From Thermosynechococcus sp. CL-1 (GTDB taxonomy: Bacteria; Cyanobacteriota; Cyanobacteriia; Thermosynechococcales; Thermosynechococcaceae), in NCBI RefSeq assembly GCF_008386235.1, contig NZ_CP040671.1:558001-622000 (forward strand): 64,000 nucleotides of DNA, given 5' to 3'. The notes beneath the pieces were generated by a model. It worked only from the letters and a program-made list of their open reading frames with translations, was not told the DNA's origin and made no database searches. Of this stretch, positions 55,895 to 63,423 are shown in pieces (the first letter of the stretch is position 1; each line of letters begins with the position of its first letter). Position numbers and translations under genes: made by a program.

Positions 55895-57178
55895 TTGCCA
55901 CAACCACTATCTGTTGCTGTCTTTATTTGCCTAGAATGGCAACCCAACGCCGGGGGACATGTCAAATGTTGGGAACGTTTTGCGGAAGCTGCCAGCCACT
56001 ACCCAGACCGCGTTGACTTGACCATTTACTTCCTTGGCGCCAAACAGCAAACCCTAGAGGTAGCAGCCAATGTTCGCTACCAATTGCTACCGCCCCAGTT
56101 CAGCACGCACTCACTGGAAATTATGCGCCAAGGGGCAGGCATGACCGATGTGGCTCCCTTTCACTGGGCATTGCGCCGTTATTTACCCCAACATCAGGTG
56201 TTTCACATTACGGATACTTTTAGCTTTGCCCAAACGGTGCGCCGCTTTTGTCGCCAGCAGCATCGTCCGCTGCTCAGTTCAATTCACACGGATTTGCCCT
56301 TATTGACCCGCACCTATTCGCGGGAAATTATTTGGCGCATGAGTGGCCGCAGTTGGGGGCGGGAGTTTTGGCGGTGGCTATGGCTGGAGAAATTACAAGT
56401 GGATCAGTGGTTTGGTTACCGAGCCGAACGGAAATTAGCGGGCTTTATGCGTGCTAGCGATCGCGTCTTGGTCTCGCGACAGCAGGATGCCGATTGGCTG
56501 CTCACGTTTTTGCCCCCTGAGCGGGTGGCGTGGTTTCAGCGGGGCATCGATCGCGATCGCTTTCATCTGCGATTTCGCAATCCCCAATGGCTACGGGAGG
56601 AGTATCACCTGCCAGAGGTGCCGATCGCGCTTTTTGTCGGTCGGGTAGATGCCAGTAAAAATGTGCTCCTGTTGGCGCAGGCAGCTCAAGTGTTAGCCAA
56701 TCAAGGAAAGGCATTCCATGTGTTGATTGTTGGCGAAGGGGCACAGGCTACCCTTGTCAAAGACCTTTTGGGCGATCGCGTCACCCTCACAGGCAAGGTA
56801 CCCCAAGAAAAATTAGGGGCAATTTATGCCAGCAGTGATCTATTCATCTTTCCCTCAGAGTCGGAAACAGGGCCCAATGTAGTGGTGGAAGCACGGGCGG
56901 CAGGATTACCCGTCGTCATTTCTGGGTTTGATGGCGGGCGCAAATATGTCCAAACCTCAGGGGAGGATGGGGTGGTGGTTTACAGTCGCGACCCCCAAGA
57001 TTGGGCAGCCGCCATTACCCTGCTGTTAGACGATGCCCCCTATCGCCAGCGGATGGGAACACGGGCACACCAGATCACCCAAGCAACGTGCCCCACGTGG
57101 CAGGACGCCTTTGAGCAGAGCATTTTGTGCCAATGGGAAGCGGTTGCCCAAGCCTACGGCTGGCCTCAAAAAGCCTGA
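55895..57178 (+). CDS. GT4-type glycosyltransferase (GT-B fold)
   Basis: 427 residues. TTG start 55895 chosen because GAGGAG lies 7 bases before it. C-terminal Rossmann domain with ALFVGRVDASKNVLLLAQA, VLIVGEGAQATLVKDLL and the nucleotide-sugar-binding SSDLFIFPSESETGPNVVVEARAAGLPVV, whose ESET-E matches the EX7E motif. N-terminal acceptor domain is cyanobacterial in style, without a TM anchor. Acceptor (glycolipid or polysaccharide) unknown. Ends 13 bp inside the convergent gene. Confidence 0.85.
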   Translation: MPQPLSVAVFICLEWQPNAGGHVKCWERFAEAASHYPDRVDLTIYFLGAKQQTLEVAANVRYQLLPPQFSTHSLEIMRQGAGMTDVAPFHWALRRYLPQHQVFHITDTFSFAQTVRRFCRQQHRPLLSSIHTDLPLLTRTYSREIIWRMSGRSWGREFWRWLWLEKLQVDQWFGYRAERKLAGFMRASDRVLVSRQQDADWLLTFLPPERVAWFQRGIDRDRFHLRFRNPQWLREEYHLPEVPIALFVGRVDASKNVLLLAQAAQVLANQGKAFHVLIVGEGAQATLVKDLLGDRVTLTGKVPQEKLGAIYASSDLFIFPSESETGPNVVVEARAAGLPVVISGFDGGRKYVQTSGEDGVVVYSRDPQDWAAAITLLLDDAPYRQRMGTRAHQITQATCPTWQDAFEQSILCQWEAVAQAYGWPQKA

Positions 57179-58395
57179 TCCTCTAGGAGAGCCTCTAAAA
57201 TCAAGGCCATATGGGTCCAGTGGGTTCCCCCCTGACAAAAGACAATGTAGGGTGGACGCAAAGGGCCATCGGCAGACAGTTCCGACGTGCTGCCGTCAAT
57301 AAACGTGCCCCCAGCCATCACTAGATCATCGGCATAGCCGGGCATGGGCGCAGGTACAGGATCAAGATAGGAACCCACCGGGGAGTAACGTTGCAACGTA
57401 CGGCAAAAGGCAATCAGCTTTTCAGGACTGCCCAATTGGATCGCTTGAATGACATCGCGGCGGGGGGCAAGGGGGGCGGGGTTGACGGGATAACCCAATT
57501 GGTCAAAGACATAGGCCAAGAGATGGGCGCACTTGAGGGCTTCGCCGACCATTTGCGGTGCTAAGAACAGCCCTTGAAAGAGCAGACGATGTTGATCAAA
57601 TGTGGCACCCCCTTCGTGGCCAATCCCCGGTGCCGTAAGGCGATAACTGGCTTGCTCAATGAGATCAGCGCGTCCTGCTAAGTAGCCCCCCGCGGTGGCG
57701 ATCGTGCCGCCGGGATTTTTAATCAGAGAACCCGCAATCAAATCAGCGCCCACATGGGGCGGTTCTTGGGTCTCGACAAATTCGCCGTAGCAATTATCCA
57801 CAAAACAAACCACATTGGGATTTTGCCCCTTGATCAGTTGGATCATTTTGCCAATGTCCTCAAGGCTGAGGCTCGGCCGCCATGTATAGCCACAGGAGCG
57901 TTGAATGAGCACCATGCGGGTTTGAGGTTGGACACAGGTGGCGATCGCCCCCCAATCGGGTTCACCCGTACTCAGGAGGGGAATCTCGCGATAGTGGATG
58001 CCAAAATCCTTGAGGGAACCTTGGCCGCGACCCCGCAGGCCAATCACCTCTTCTAGGGTGTCGTAGGGGGCACCCGCAAGGGAAATCAGTTCATCCCCAG
58101 GGCGGAGCACCCCAAATAGGGCGGTGGCGATCGCGTGGGTACCAGAAACAAATTGCACCCGCACCAAGGCCGCCTCAGCCCCCATCACCTGCGCAAAAAC
58201 GCGATCAAGCACCTCACGCCCTAGGTCCCCATGACCATAGCCCGTCATGCTACTGAAGTGATGCACCCCCAGCCGCTGCTGACGAAAAGCTCCTAAAACC
58301 CGCCGCAAGTTTTCCTTGACGCGGCCATCAATTTCGTTAAACGTTGGGGCAAGTGCCCCTTGGGCAGTAGTTAAGAGTAGATTCGTCACGCGCAA
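57166..58395 (-). CDS. methionine gamma-lyase-family (aluminium-resistance-type) PLP protein
   Basis: 409 residues, PLP-dependent fold type I. HHFSSMTGYGHGDLGREVLDRVFA, GTHAIATALFGVLRPGDEL, CFVDNCYGEFVETQEPP (Asp binding the cofactor) and Schiff-base Lys in AGSLIKNPGGTIA. Family members are annotated methionine gamma-lyase-like or aluminium resistance protein; activity unproven. Start TTG 58395 or GTG 58389, no clear ribosome site: the DNA just upstream (58396-58446) belongs in composition to the AT-rich island, so the native leader may have been replaced and the gene may be read from the island promoter. Confidence 0.85.
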   Translation of the reverse strand: MRVTNLLLTTAQGALAPTFNEIDGRVKENLRRVLGAFRQQRLGVHHFSSMTGYGHGDLGREVLDRVFAQVMGAEAALVRVQFVSGTHAIATALFGVLRPGDELISLAGAPYDTLEEVIGLRGRGQGSLKDFGIHYREIPLLSTGEPDWGAIATCVQPQTRMVLIQRSCGYTWRPSLSLEDIGKMIQLIKGQNPNVVCFVDNCYGEFVETQEPPHVGADLIAGSLIKNPGGTIATAGGYLAGRADLIEQASYRLTAPGIGHEGGATFDQHRLLFQGLFLAPQMVGEALKCAHLLAYVFDQLGYPVNPAPLAPRRDVIQAIQLGSPEKLIAFCRTLQRYSPVGSYLDPVPAPMPGYADDLVMAGGTFIDGSTSELSADGPLRPPYIVFCQGGTHWTHMALILEALLEDQAF

Positions 58396-58446
58396 AGAAG
58401 AAATCAGCTATTGATGTAAAAGAATATGCAAGGGAATCACGACTAA

Positions 58447-59700
58447 CTATGAATCCTCACTGAAAAACTCATTATCTTCTAGATTAACATCCAAGCCATC
58501 AACCAGATCATCAAGTTTGGGTTTGAAATCAAAATTGTATAAAAAGTCAATATCTAGTGATTCAAGCAAAGCACGAATGTAGATTCTCAATGAGACGTAA
58601 CCTAGAGATTCAATAAAACTAGGGATATCTAATTTAGGGATCCATTCATAGCATGAAGCATGAATATTAACCAAGAAGTGCATTATTTGCTCTAGCTGTC
58701 TTGATTCTACTGGAAGGAGCTTAGGACATTGATTTTCATCTAATGCCTGCTCAAAAAAGTTAATCATTTTTCTTTCATCAGTCTCATCAAACTTTTCTCT
58801 TGCTAAATTAGGTATTAAAGTCTTATCAAAGACTTTAATTTGAGATGAAGTCTCTTTCTTTAACTCAGTGTTGATCCAACGAGTTTGGAGGGGATCGGCT
58901 GCTGCACAAACGCAGTAGATAGGGAATAAATTGTCATTTGACCAGTTTAAAAGCCAATTTAAATTTCTGTAAGCATTCAACCTAGCCACCTTACCTAAAC
59001 GTGCAATAAGCTCAACTTCGTCAATTAGGATAACCCAACCTTTATAACCACACCAAGTTAATACATCGGACATTAGCTCACAGTAAGCACGACTATGATT
59101 TGCAATCTTAAAAACAGGTAATTTTGGAAAATCTTGGCCTCTTTTTTTATGAACTCTTTTAATCTCAGATATTGGTAATCGGCATCCAATCAAATCACCA
59201 TACAGCAACTCACTTTCTTCTTCATTAGCGTAAAAATAATTTTCAAGAACAATCAGTGGTAATTCATGGGTGTATCTATTTTGGGCATGAATATAAATAT
59301 CATTTAAATCATCTGCTCTTTTAGTATTCAACTTATGCTGAATACCAAACAGTTTAGAATCTGGAGTTCTGATAGATGAGGCCAGCTTTGCATACAAACG
59401 CAACATATGCTGACCAGATAATTCACGACTAAGAGTAACTCTACTAACGGCAAAACCCATCTCCAGAGCTTTATATTCAATATTGGTTAATTCGTGAGTT
59501 TTTCCTTGACCGTAGCCACCCCATATAAATCTACCCTTTTGTTTATTACCTACAGCTAGCTGTTCTAAATCTCGAATAATTTTTGTTGTTAGATCAGGTC
59601 TTAAATCAGGAAGTTCACGTATTGAGACTCTGGTAGGAATACCAGCACGAAGGGACTCAATAATAGCAATTGCCGTTTTTCTATCTAAATTAGTAACCAT
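58447..59700 (-). CDS. island gene C: BrxD/DUF2791-like P-loop ATPase
   Basis: 417 residues. KTAIAIIESLRAGIPTRVSI and the ATP loop WGGYGQGKTHELTNIEYKAL resemble the BREX-type ATP-binding family (DUF2791). Walker A GGYGQGKT at 61-68, Walker B VILIDEVEL with D227-E228, a sensor-like CVCAAADPLQTRW. Both Walker residues needed for hydrolysis are present. Acidic C-terminus (LDVNLEDNEFFSEDS). ATG 59700 with GAGTGAT upstream. Third gene of the AT-rich operon. Without a search the family call is tentative; another AAA+/STAND ATPase is possible. Confidence 0.72.
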   Translation of the reverse strand: MVTNLDRKTAIAIIESLRAGIPTRVSIRELPDLRPDLTTKIIRDLEQLAVGNKQKGRFIWGGYGQGKTHELTNIEYKALEMGFAVSRVTLSRELSGQHMLRLYAKLASSIRTPDSKLFGIQHKLNTKRADDLNDIYIHAQNRYTHELPLIVLENYFYANEEESELLYGDLIGCRLPISEIKRVHKKRGQDFPKLPVFKIANHSRAYCELMSDVLTWCGYKGWVILIDEVELIARLGKVARLNAYRNLNWLLNWSNDNLFPIYCVCAAADPLQTRWINTELKKETSSQIKVFDKTLIPNLAREKFDETDERKMINFFEQALDENQCPKLLPVESRQLEQIMHFLVNIHASCYEWIPKLDIPSFIESLGYVSLRIYIRALLESLDIDFLYNFDFKPKLDDLVDGLDVNLEDNEFFSEDS

Positions 59701-59741
59701 ATATCACTCAAAATCCTGTATCTCCATAAATCAATTTTTAT

Positions 59742-60980
59742 TCATAATTCACGCTTTTTTTGATCCTTTACTGCCTTTACTACTGCCTCTATTACCACTT
59801 GTTGAAGTTGAGAAAAGTTCTTTAGATAGTTGCTAGGAAAATCAAGTTGATCATCCCTTAATGAAGCTTGTTGTAAGAGGCTATAAGTTTTTTGATTAAT
59901 CTCAGGAAGATACTTGCTTTGTAATTCCTTTAGATGTTTATTAATGTCAAGCAAATCAGAAAAAGAATTAAATCTATCGCATTCCTTGAATCCATTTTGT
60001 AAACGTATCCAAAGAGCATCATAAGAACGAAAACCACGCTCATGATTTGTAACAAGATCAGAGTTGCCAGCAAAAATGAATAAGCAATATTCTAATACTT
60101 CAGTATCATCAATAAGCTGTCGAATAATTTCATAAACATCCGAAATAGCATTTTTAGTATAACTATATCTGTGAGTTTCAGGATTTTTCTCAGTTAGAAC
60201 TTCAAGATCATCCACACTAATAACTAAACCTTTATTACCTGCAAGTCTTATTAGTTGAACAAGAGAGTTAATCCAGTCTCGAGCATTAAACTTTCTAATT
60301 TCTTCAAAAAGAAGTAAGGACTTAAATTCTTTTTTTTCTTCTTTAGTAATGTCATTGGTTGCAGAAAGCCACTTCTTTGCTTTTTCTATAGCATCCTGCT
60401 GATTAGCAATCATCCTATTGTATACAACTTGATAAACAAATGACTGAAATGATGAGGTAAAATCATATTTTTTAATTATTTTGGAAATTGCTTTTTTGAT
60501 TTCACTAGTTGCAATTTGCGTATTGGGATATTGATCTCTAATCCTAGGAATGAACACTTCTGAACCATCATATTGATCATCAATAGAAAATTCCTGAGAA
60601 ACTGTGCAGCAAATTCCTCTTACAATAAGCTCCAAGTCAATTTTTTTAAGTATTGATTGATAGAAGTCAACTAAGTTGTTTGGCCGGAAGTTCTTAGCAG
60701 ATAAATAAACAGTTACATAGCCAGATGACTTTGCATCAAGCATAATCGAACGAATCAAATGGGTTTTCCCTGTTCCTTTATCCCCAACTAAAATTTTGAC
60801 TTTACTGCCACCATTTGCAATAAAATAATCAAGTTGATATTTCTTAAAAAAATCAAGCCATATTTCTCGACCAACGGTCATTTTTTGAAGCAACTCTTCA
60901 GATTCAGGTGGTTGTCCATTACTTAGTAATTCAATATCATTGCGATTAATATTCACCTTGCCAAAACTCCAAATAATCAA
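59742..60980 (-). CDS. island gene B: second P-loop ATPase, BREX-type-like
   Basis: 412 residues from TTG 60980 (GTG 60956 is an alternative). Walker A GDKGTGKT at 66-73; Walker B VISVDDLEV with D257-D258-L-E260, that is, DD rather than the DE of its partner; sensor segment FIFAGNSDLV. Between them lies a Lys/Glu-rich helical insert (190-235). The frame of a large alpha/beta ATPase with a helical lid is clear, close family is not. Lies 5 bp after gene A and 41 bp before gene C. Strong AT bias and no HIP1, unlike the surrounding genome. Confidence 0.7.
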   Translation of the reverse strand: MIIWSFGKVNINRNDIELLSNGQPPESEELLQKMTVGREIWLDFFKKYQLDYFIANGGSKVKILVGDKGTGKTHLIRSIMLDAKSSGYVTVYLSAKNFRPNNLVDFYQSILKKIDLELIVRGICCTVSQEFSIDDQYDGSEVFIPRIRDQYPNTQIATSEIKKAISKIIKKYDFTSSFQSFVYQVVYNRMIANQQDAIEKAKKWLSATNDITKEEKKEFKSLLLFEEIRKFNARDWINSLVQLIRLAGNKGLVISVDDLEVLTEKNPETHRYSYTKNAISDVYEIIRQLIDDTEVLEYCLFIFAGNSDLVTNHERGFRSYDALWIRLQNGFKECDRFNSFSDLLDINKHLKELQSKYLPEINQKTYSLLQQASLRDDQLDFPSNYLKNFSQLQQVVIEAVVKAVKDQKKREL

Positions 60981-60985
60981 TCTAG

Positions 60986-61753
60986 TTATGCTCTATATTC
61001 TGACTTCTTGTGAATTGCTAAGATACCAAAAGACCTAGTATTATTTGGTGATTGAAATCTATAATTATTTTTTGAATCTCTATGAGAAGAAAATATAAAA
61101 ATATAATCCTTATATTCTATGCTATTTTTTCTCAAAAGCTTTGATAAGTCGACCAAAAACATTGATTCAGTATATTTCTCTTTTGCTATTGACTTGATTG
61201 TCCATAGATTATAAATCTCTCTGATTAAAATGTTTCTACCCCATCTTACTTTCTGATCACTATTAAACCCAACGATGTATTGATAAGCGGTAAGTAGTTC
61301 TTGACAAATTTCATCTTCATCGAATCGCCTTGACCAAATGGCATTATATTTTTCACTAACCCATCGTACTATGCTTTCTGGATTTAAGTTGTAGTTTTTC
61401 TCTCGTATTTTATCGCCTACGATTTTTGCCTGCTTCTTTTTTATATTAAAGATTAGTCTGTAGGGAAAAATTTCGTATACAGGGAAGCGACCCAAAAATC
61501 CAATATTATGTTCTCCGAACAGTCTTTCTATAATAGCTGCATACTCTGGGCTTATAAATAATTCTTCTTTCTGCTTTACATTGTTTTCTAGTTCTTCTAG
61601 GTGATCTTTTATCTTTGAAAAGCTACTGCATATAGTTTCATGACAAGAATTAAAATCATGTATATTCCATTCTTTAGCTAGATTGACTAATTCTTCGTAA
61701 CGCTTTTGAAGAACTTTAATATCTCTTTTAATATCTAGTTTAGATTCTAACAT
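60986..61753 (-). CDS. island gene A: coiled-coil protein of no recognised family
   Basis: 255 residues. Residues 1-70 are a charged coiled coil (LDIKRDIKVLQKRYEELVNLAKEW and KIKDHLEELENNVKQKEEL). Then an alpha/beta-looking domain: FLGRFPVYEIFPYRLIFNIKKKQAKIVGDK, ESIVRWVSEKYNAIW and ELLTAYQYIVGF, ending in a beta-rich, basic segment (YKDYIFIFSSHRDSKNNYRF). No catalytic motif, membrane segment or signal peptide. ATG 61753 with AAGGAAG close before it. First in the operon, so its product probably works with the two ATPases, perhaps as adaptor or sensor. Confidence 0.65.
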   Translation of the reverse strand: MLESKLDIKRDIKVLQKRYEELVNLAKEWNIHDFNSCHETICSSFSKIKDHLEELENNVKQKEELFISPEYAAIIERLFGEHNIGFLGRFPVYEIFPYRLIFNIKKKQAKIVGDKIREKNYNLNPESIVRWVSEKYNAIWSRRFDEDEICQELLTAYQYIVGFNSDQKVRWGRNILIREIYNLWTIKSIAKEKYTESMFLVDLSKLLRKNSIEYKDYIFIFSSHRDSKNNYRFQSPNNTRSFGILAIHKKSEYRA

Positions 61754-61792
61754 TCTTCCTTGATAACAGCAAGATCCGATTCCTTATCAATC

Positions 61793-61823
61793 ATTATAGC
61801 ACAAAAATCTTGTACTTAATCAA
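61793..61823 (-). promoter_or_regulatory. promoter of the AT-rich three-gene operon
   Basis: On the minus strand TTGATT (61818-61823), 19-bp spacer, then TGC-TATAAT with -10 at 61793-61798, an extended -10 form that tolerates the long spacer. About 40 bp before gene A. In such AT-rich DNA a -35 match is weak evidence; the exact TATAAT with TGn is the stronger part. Confidence 0.5.
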
Positions 61824-61852
61824 ATTTAATATGGTATTCTCCATAAAAATTC

Positions 61853-61871
61853 TTCAATAAATATTATTGAA
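61853..61871. repeat. perfect inverted repeat between cruG and the island operon
   Basis: TTCAATAAATATTATTGAA: 8-bp perfect arms around ATA. It starts 2 bp after the cruG stop and on that strand is followed by GAATTTTTATGG, so it could be an AT-only terminator for cruG. Its place 30 bp upstream of the island promoter also allows an operator for the operon. Confidence 0.55.
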
Positions 61872-61873
61872 TA

Positions 61874-63106
61874 TTACTGATTATTTCTTTTGCTATCACT
61901 TTCAAAATTGTGAGTCTTGGCAGGATAAATGCGTCCTCGCCACTGCTTGGGACGTTGCCAAGAGGAGAGGGTAAGCCGCAGAGCCGCGAGGGGATCCGCA
62001 AGGGGGGACAGCCAAAAGAGCCAACGTCCTTGACCCACTTGCCAATCGTAGGCGGGGGCAATGGCCAGTGTCATGCCGCAGCGGATCAGCACCAGTAGGC
62101 CATTGAGCAGTGTCGCCATTTCTAAAGGAAGGGTGGGAGTAGTCACTGCCAGTGCCATCAAGCCCAAAACCAACAGGGGCAACGGTAATCCCTGTACTGC
62201 CCAGAGGAAATAGGCATCGCCCCAGAGCTGGGCGGCTGGGGTGGCATCCTTGAGATCCAGCGATCGCCCCCATTCTCGCCATGTTTCCGCCATACCCTCA
62301 TACATCCGCACCTTAAGCACCTTGGAGCCATCGCGAAAGGCCACCCGTGCCCCCGTAGTCGCTATGGCTCGCACCAGTGTTACATCATCACAAAAGGAGG
62401 AAGCGGCAACTTGGTAGCCGCCCATTGCCTCGAGGCGCGATCGCCGAATGAGTAGGCACTGACCATTGGCCAGAATCCGCTCCGGCTGAGTTTCCACAGC
62501 GCGCGCTGCGCCAAAGCGGTAGATCAGCGTCAAGAGCAGCGCCGGTTGCAGCCACCATTCACCGCCGGTCTTGAGGATAAAGCGAGGCGAGAGAGAAATC
62601 AGATCCAGTTGCTCCTGCTCTGCTGTCGCCAAAAGACTAGCCACAAGGCCGGGTTGCGGTTGGGTATCCGCATCAATGCCCAAAATCCACTCACTCTCAG
62701 GATGGGCACGACAAAAGCCTGTATGTAAGGCCCAAGGCCGCCCCACCCACCCCGGCGGTAAGGGGGGATCAAACTCCAGTCGCAGACGCGGATCGCGGTG
62801 TTGCGCTGCCTGCACAATCTCAGCCGTGCCATCTTGGGAATGACTATCAACAATCAGAATTTCCCGCACCTCGTAGCCTTGACGCATTAAGCCCTCTAAA
62901 CAGGGTTGCAACCGCTGTGCCTCATTGAGGGTGGGGACAACAATTGAGACTTTGGCTAAGTTCTCTGGGCGGGAGGGCTGAGGGGTTAAGGGAGTCGGTC
63001 GTCGCCAACCCGATCCTAAACGGGCGATTAAAACAGCTATCCAAGGTGTCTGGGCCAGGATCGCGGCGCTGGCGATCGCTGCTATGCCAACTGCAACGGT
63101 ACTCAA
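61874..63106 (-). CDS. cruG: carotenoid glycosyltransferase CruG
   Basis: GT2 enzyme adding the sugar to the 2'-hydroxyl in myxol glycoside (myxoxanthophyll) synthesis. 410 residues: N-terminal [33 protein letters not shown], acceptor-side [11 protein letters not shown] (DxD) and [13 protein letters not shown], then three C-terminal TMs. TTG start 63106 overlaps the minE stop by 4 bp, GAGG upstream. The last 13 residues ([12 protein letters not shown]) come from AT-rich codons unlike the rest, as if the natural 3' end had been replaced when the island inserted. Confidence 0.88.
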   Translation of the reverse strand: MSTVAVGIAAIASAAILAQTPWIAVLIARLGSGWRRPTPLTPQPSRPENLAKVSIVVPTLNEAQRLQPCLEGLMRQGYEVREILIVDSHSQDGTAEIVQAAQHRDPRLRLEFDPPLPPGWVGRPWALHTGFCRAHPESEWILGIDADTQPQPGLVASLLATAEQEQLDLISLSPRFILKTGGEWWLQPALLLTLIYRFGAARAVETQPERILANGQCLLIRRSRLEAMGGYQVAASSFCDDVTLVRAIATTGARVAFRDGSKVLKVRMYEGMAETWREWGRSLDLKDATPAAQLWGDAYFLWAVQGLPLPLLVLGLMALAVTTPTLPLEMATLLNGLLVLIRCGMTLAIAPAYDWQVGQGRWLFWLSPLADPLAALRLTLSSWQRPKQWRGRIYPAKTHNFESDSKRNNQ

Positions 63107-63423
63107 CTTTCTTCTGCCTCGTCCTCTGCTGGCGAATTTTCGGGGGGCGGAACGTCCTCTGGAGACAGTTTCAGCCGTTTAATCGGTAAATTGGCAATCA
63201 GGGCCGTTGTCCGCTGATCCGACTCTAGGGAAACCGCTAGCCCCTCCGTTTCTAGCTCCACATAGCGGGAGACCACTTCTAAAATATCGCGCCGCAGATT
63301 GTCCAAAATTTGCGGTGTCAGGGCCGTGCGATCGTGGGCAAGAACTAACTTCAAGCGCTCCTTGGCAGTGGTGCGACTGGGGGAAGTCCGCGTAAACAGC
63401 CGCTCTAACAGTTCACTGATCAT
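63103..63423 (-). CDS. minE: cell division topological specificity factor MinE
   Basis: Stimulates MinD ATPase and drives Min oscillation that places the Z ring at midcell. 106 residues: [28 protein letters not shown] (MinD-binding helix) and [16 protein letters not shown] (dimer core); acidic Pro/Glu tail. ATG overlaps the minD stop by 4 bp. Confidence 0.95.
   Translation of the reverse strand: MISELLERLFTRTSPSRTTAKERLKLVLAHDRTALTPQILDNLRRDILEVVSRYVELETEGLAVSLESDQRTTALIANLPIKRLKLSPEDVPPPENSPAEDEAEES

Noticed and set aside
58447-61753. A complete BREX, DISARM or restriction-modification system
   Set aside because: Only ATPase-type components are seen. No methylase, PglZ phosphatase, BrxL/Lon, helicase or nuclease motif is present in the window, and flanks are core genes on both sides.
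58396-61873. Flanking direct repeats or an attachment site for the AT-rich island
   Set aside because: Looked for matching sequences at both edges and saw none convincing; there is no tRNA, integrase or transposase at either end.
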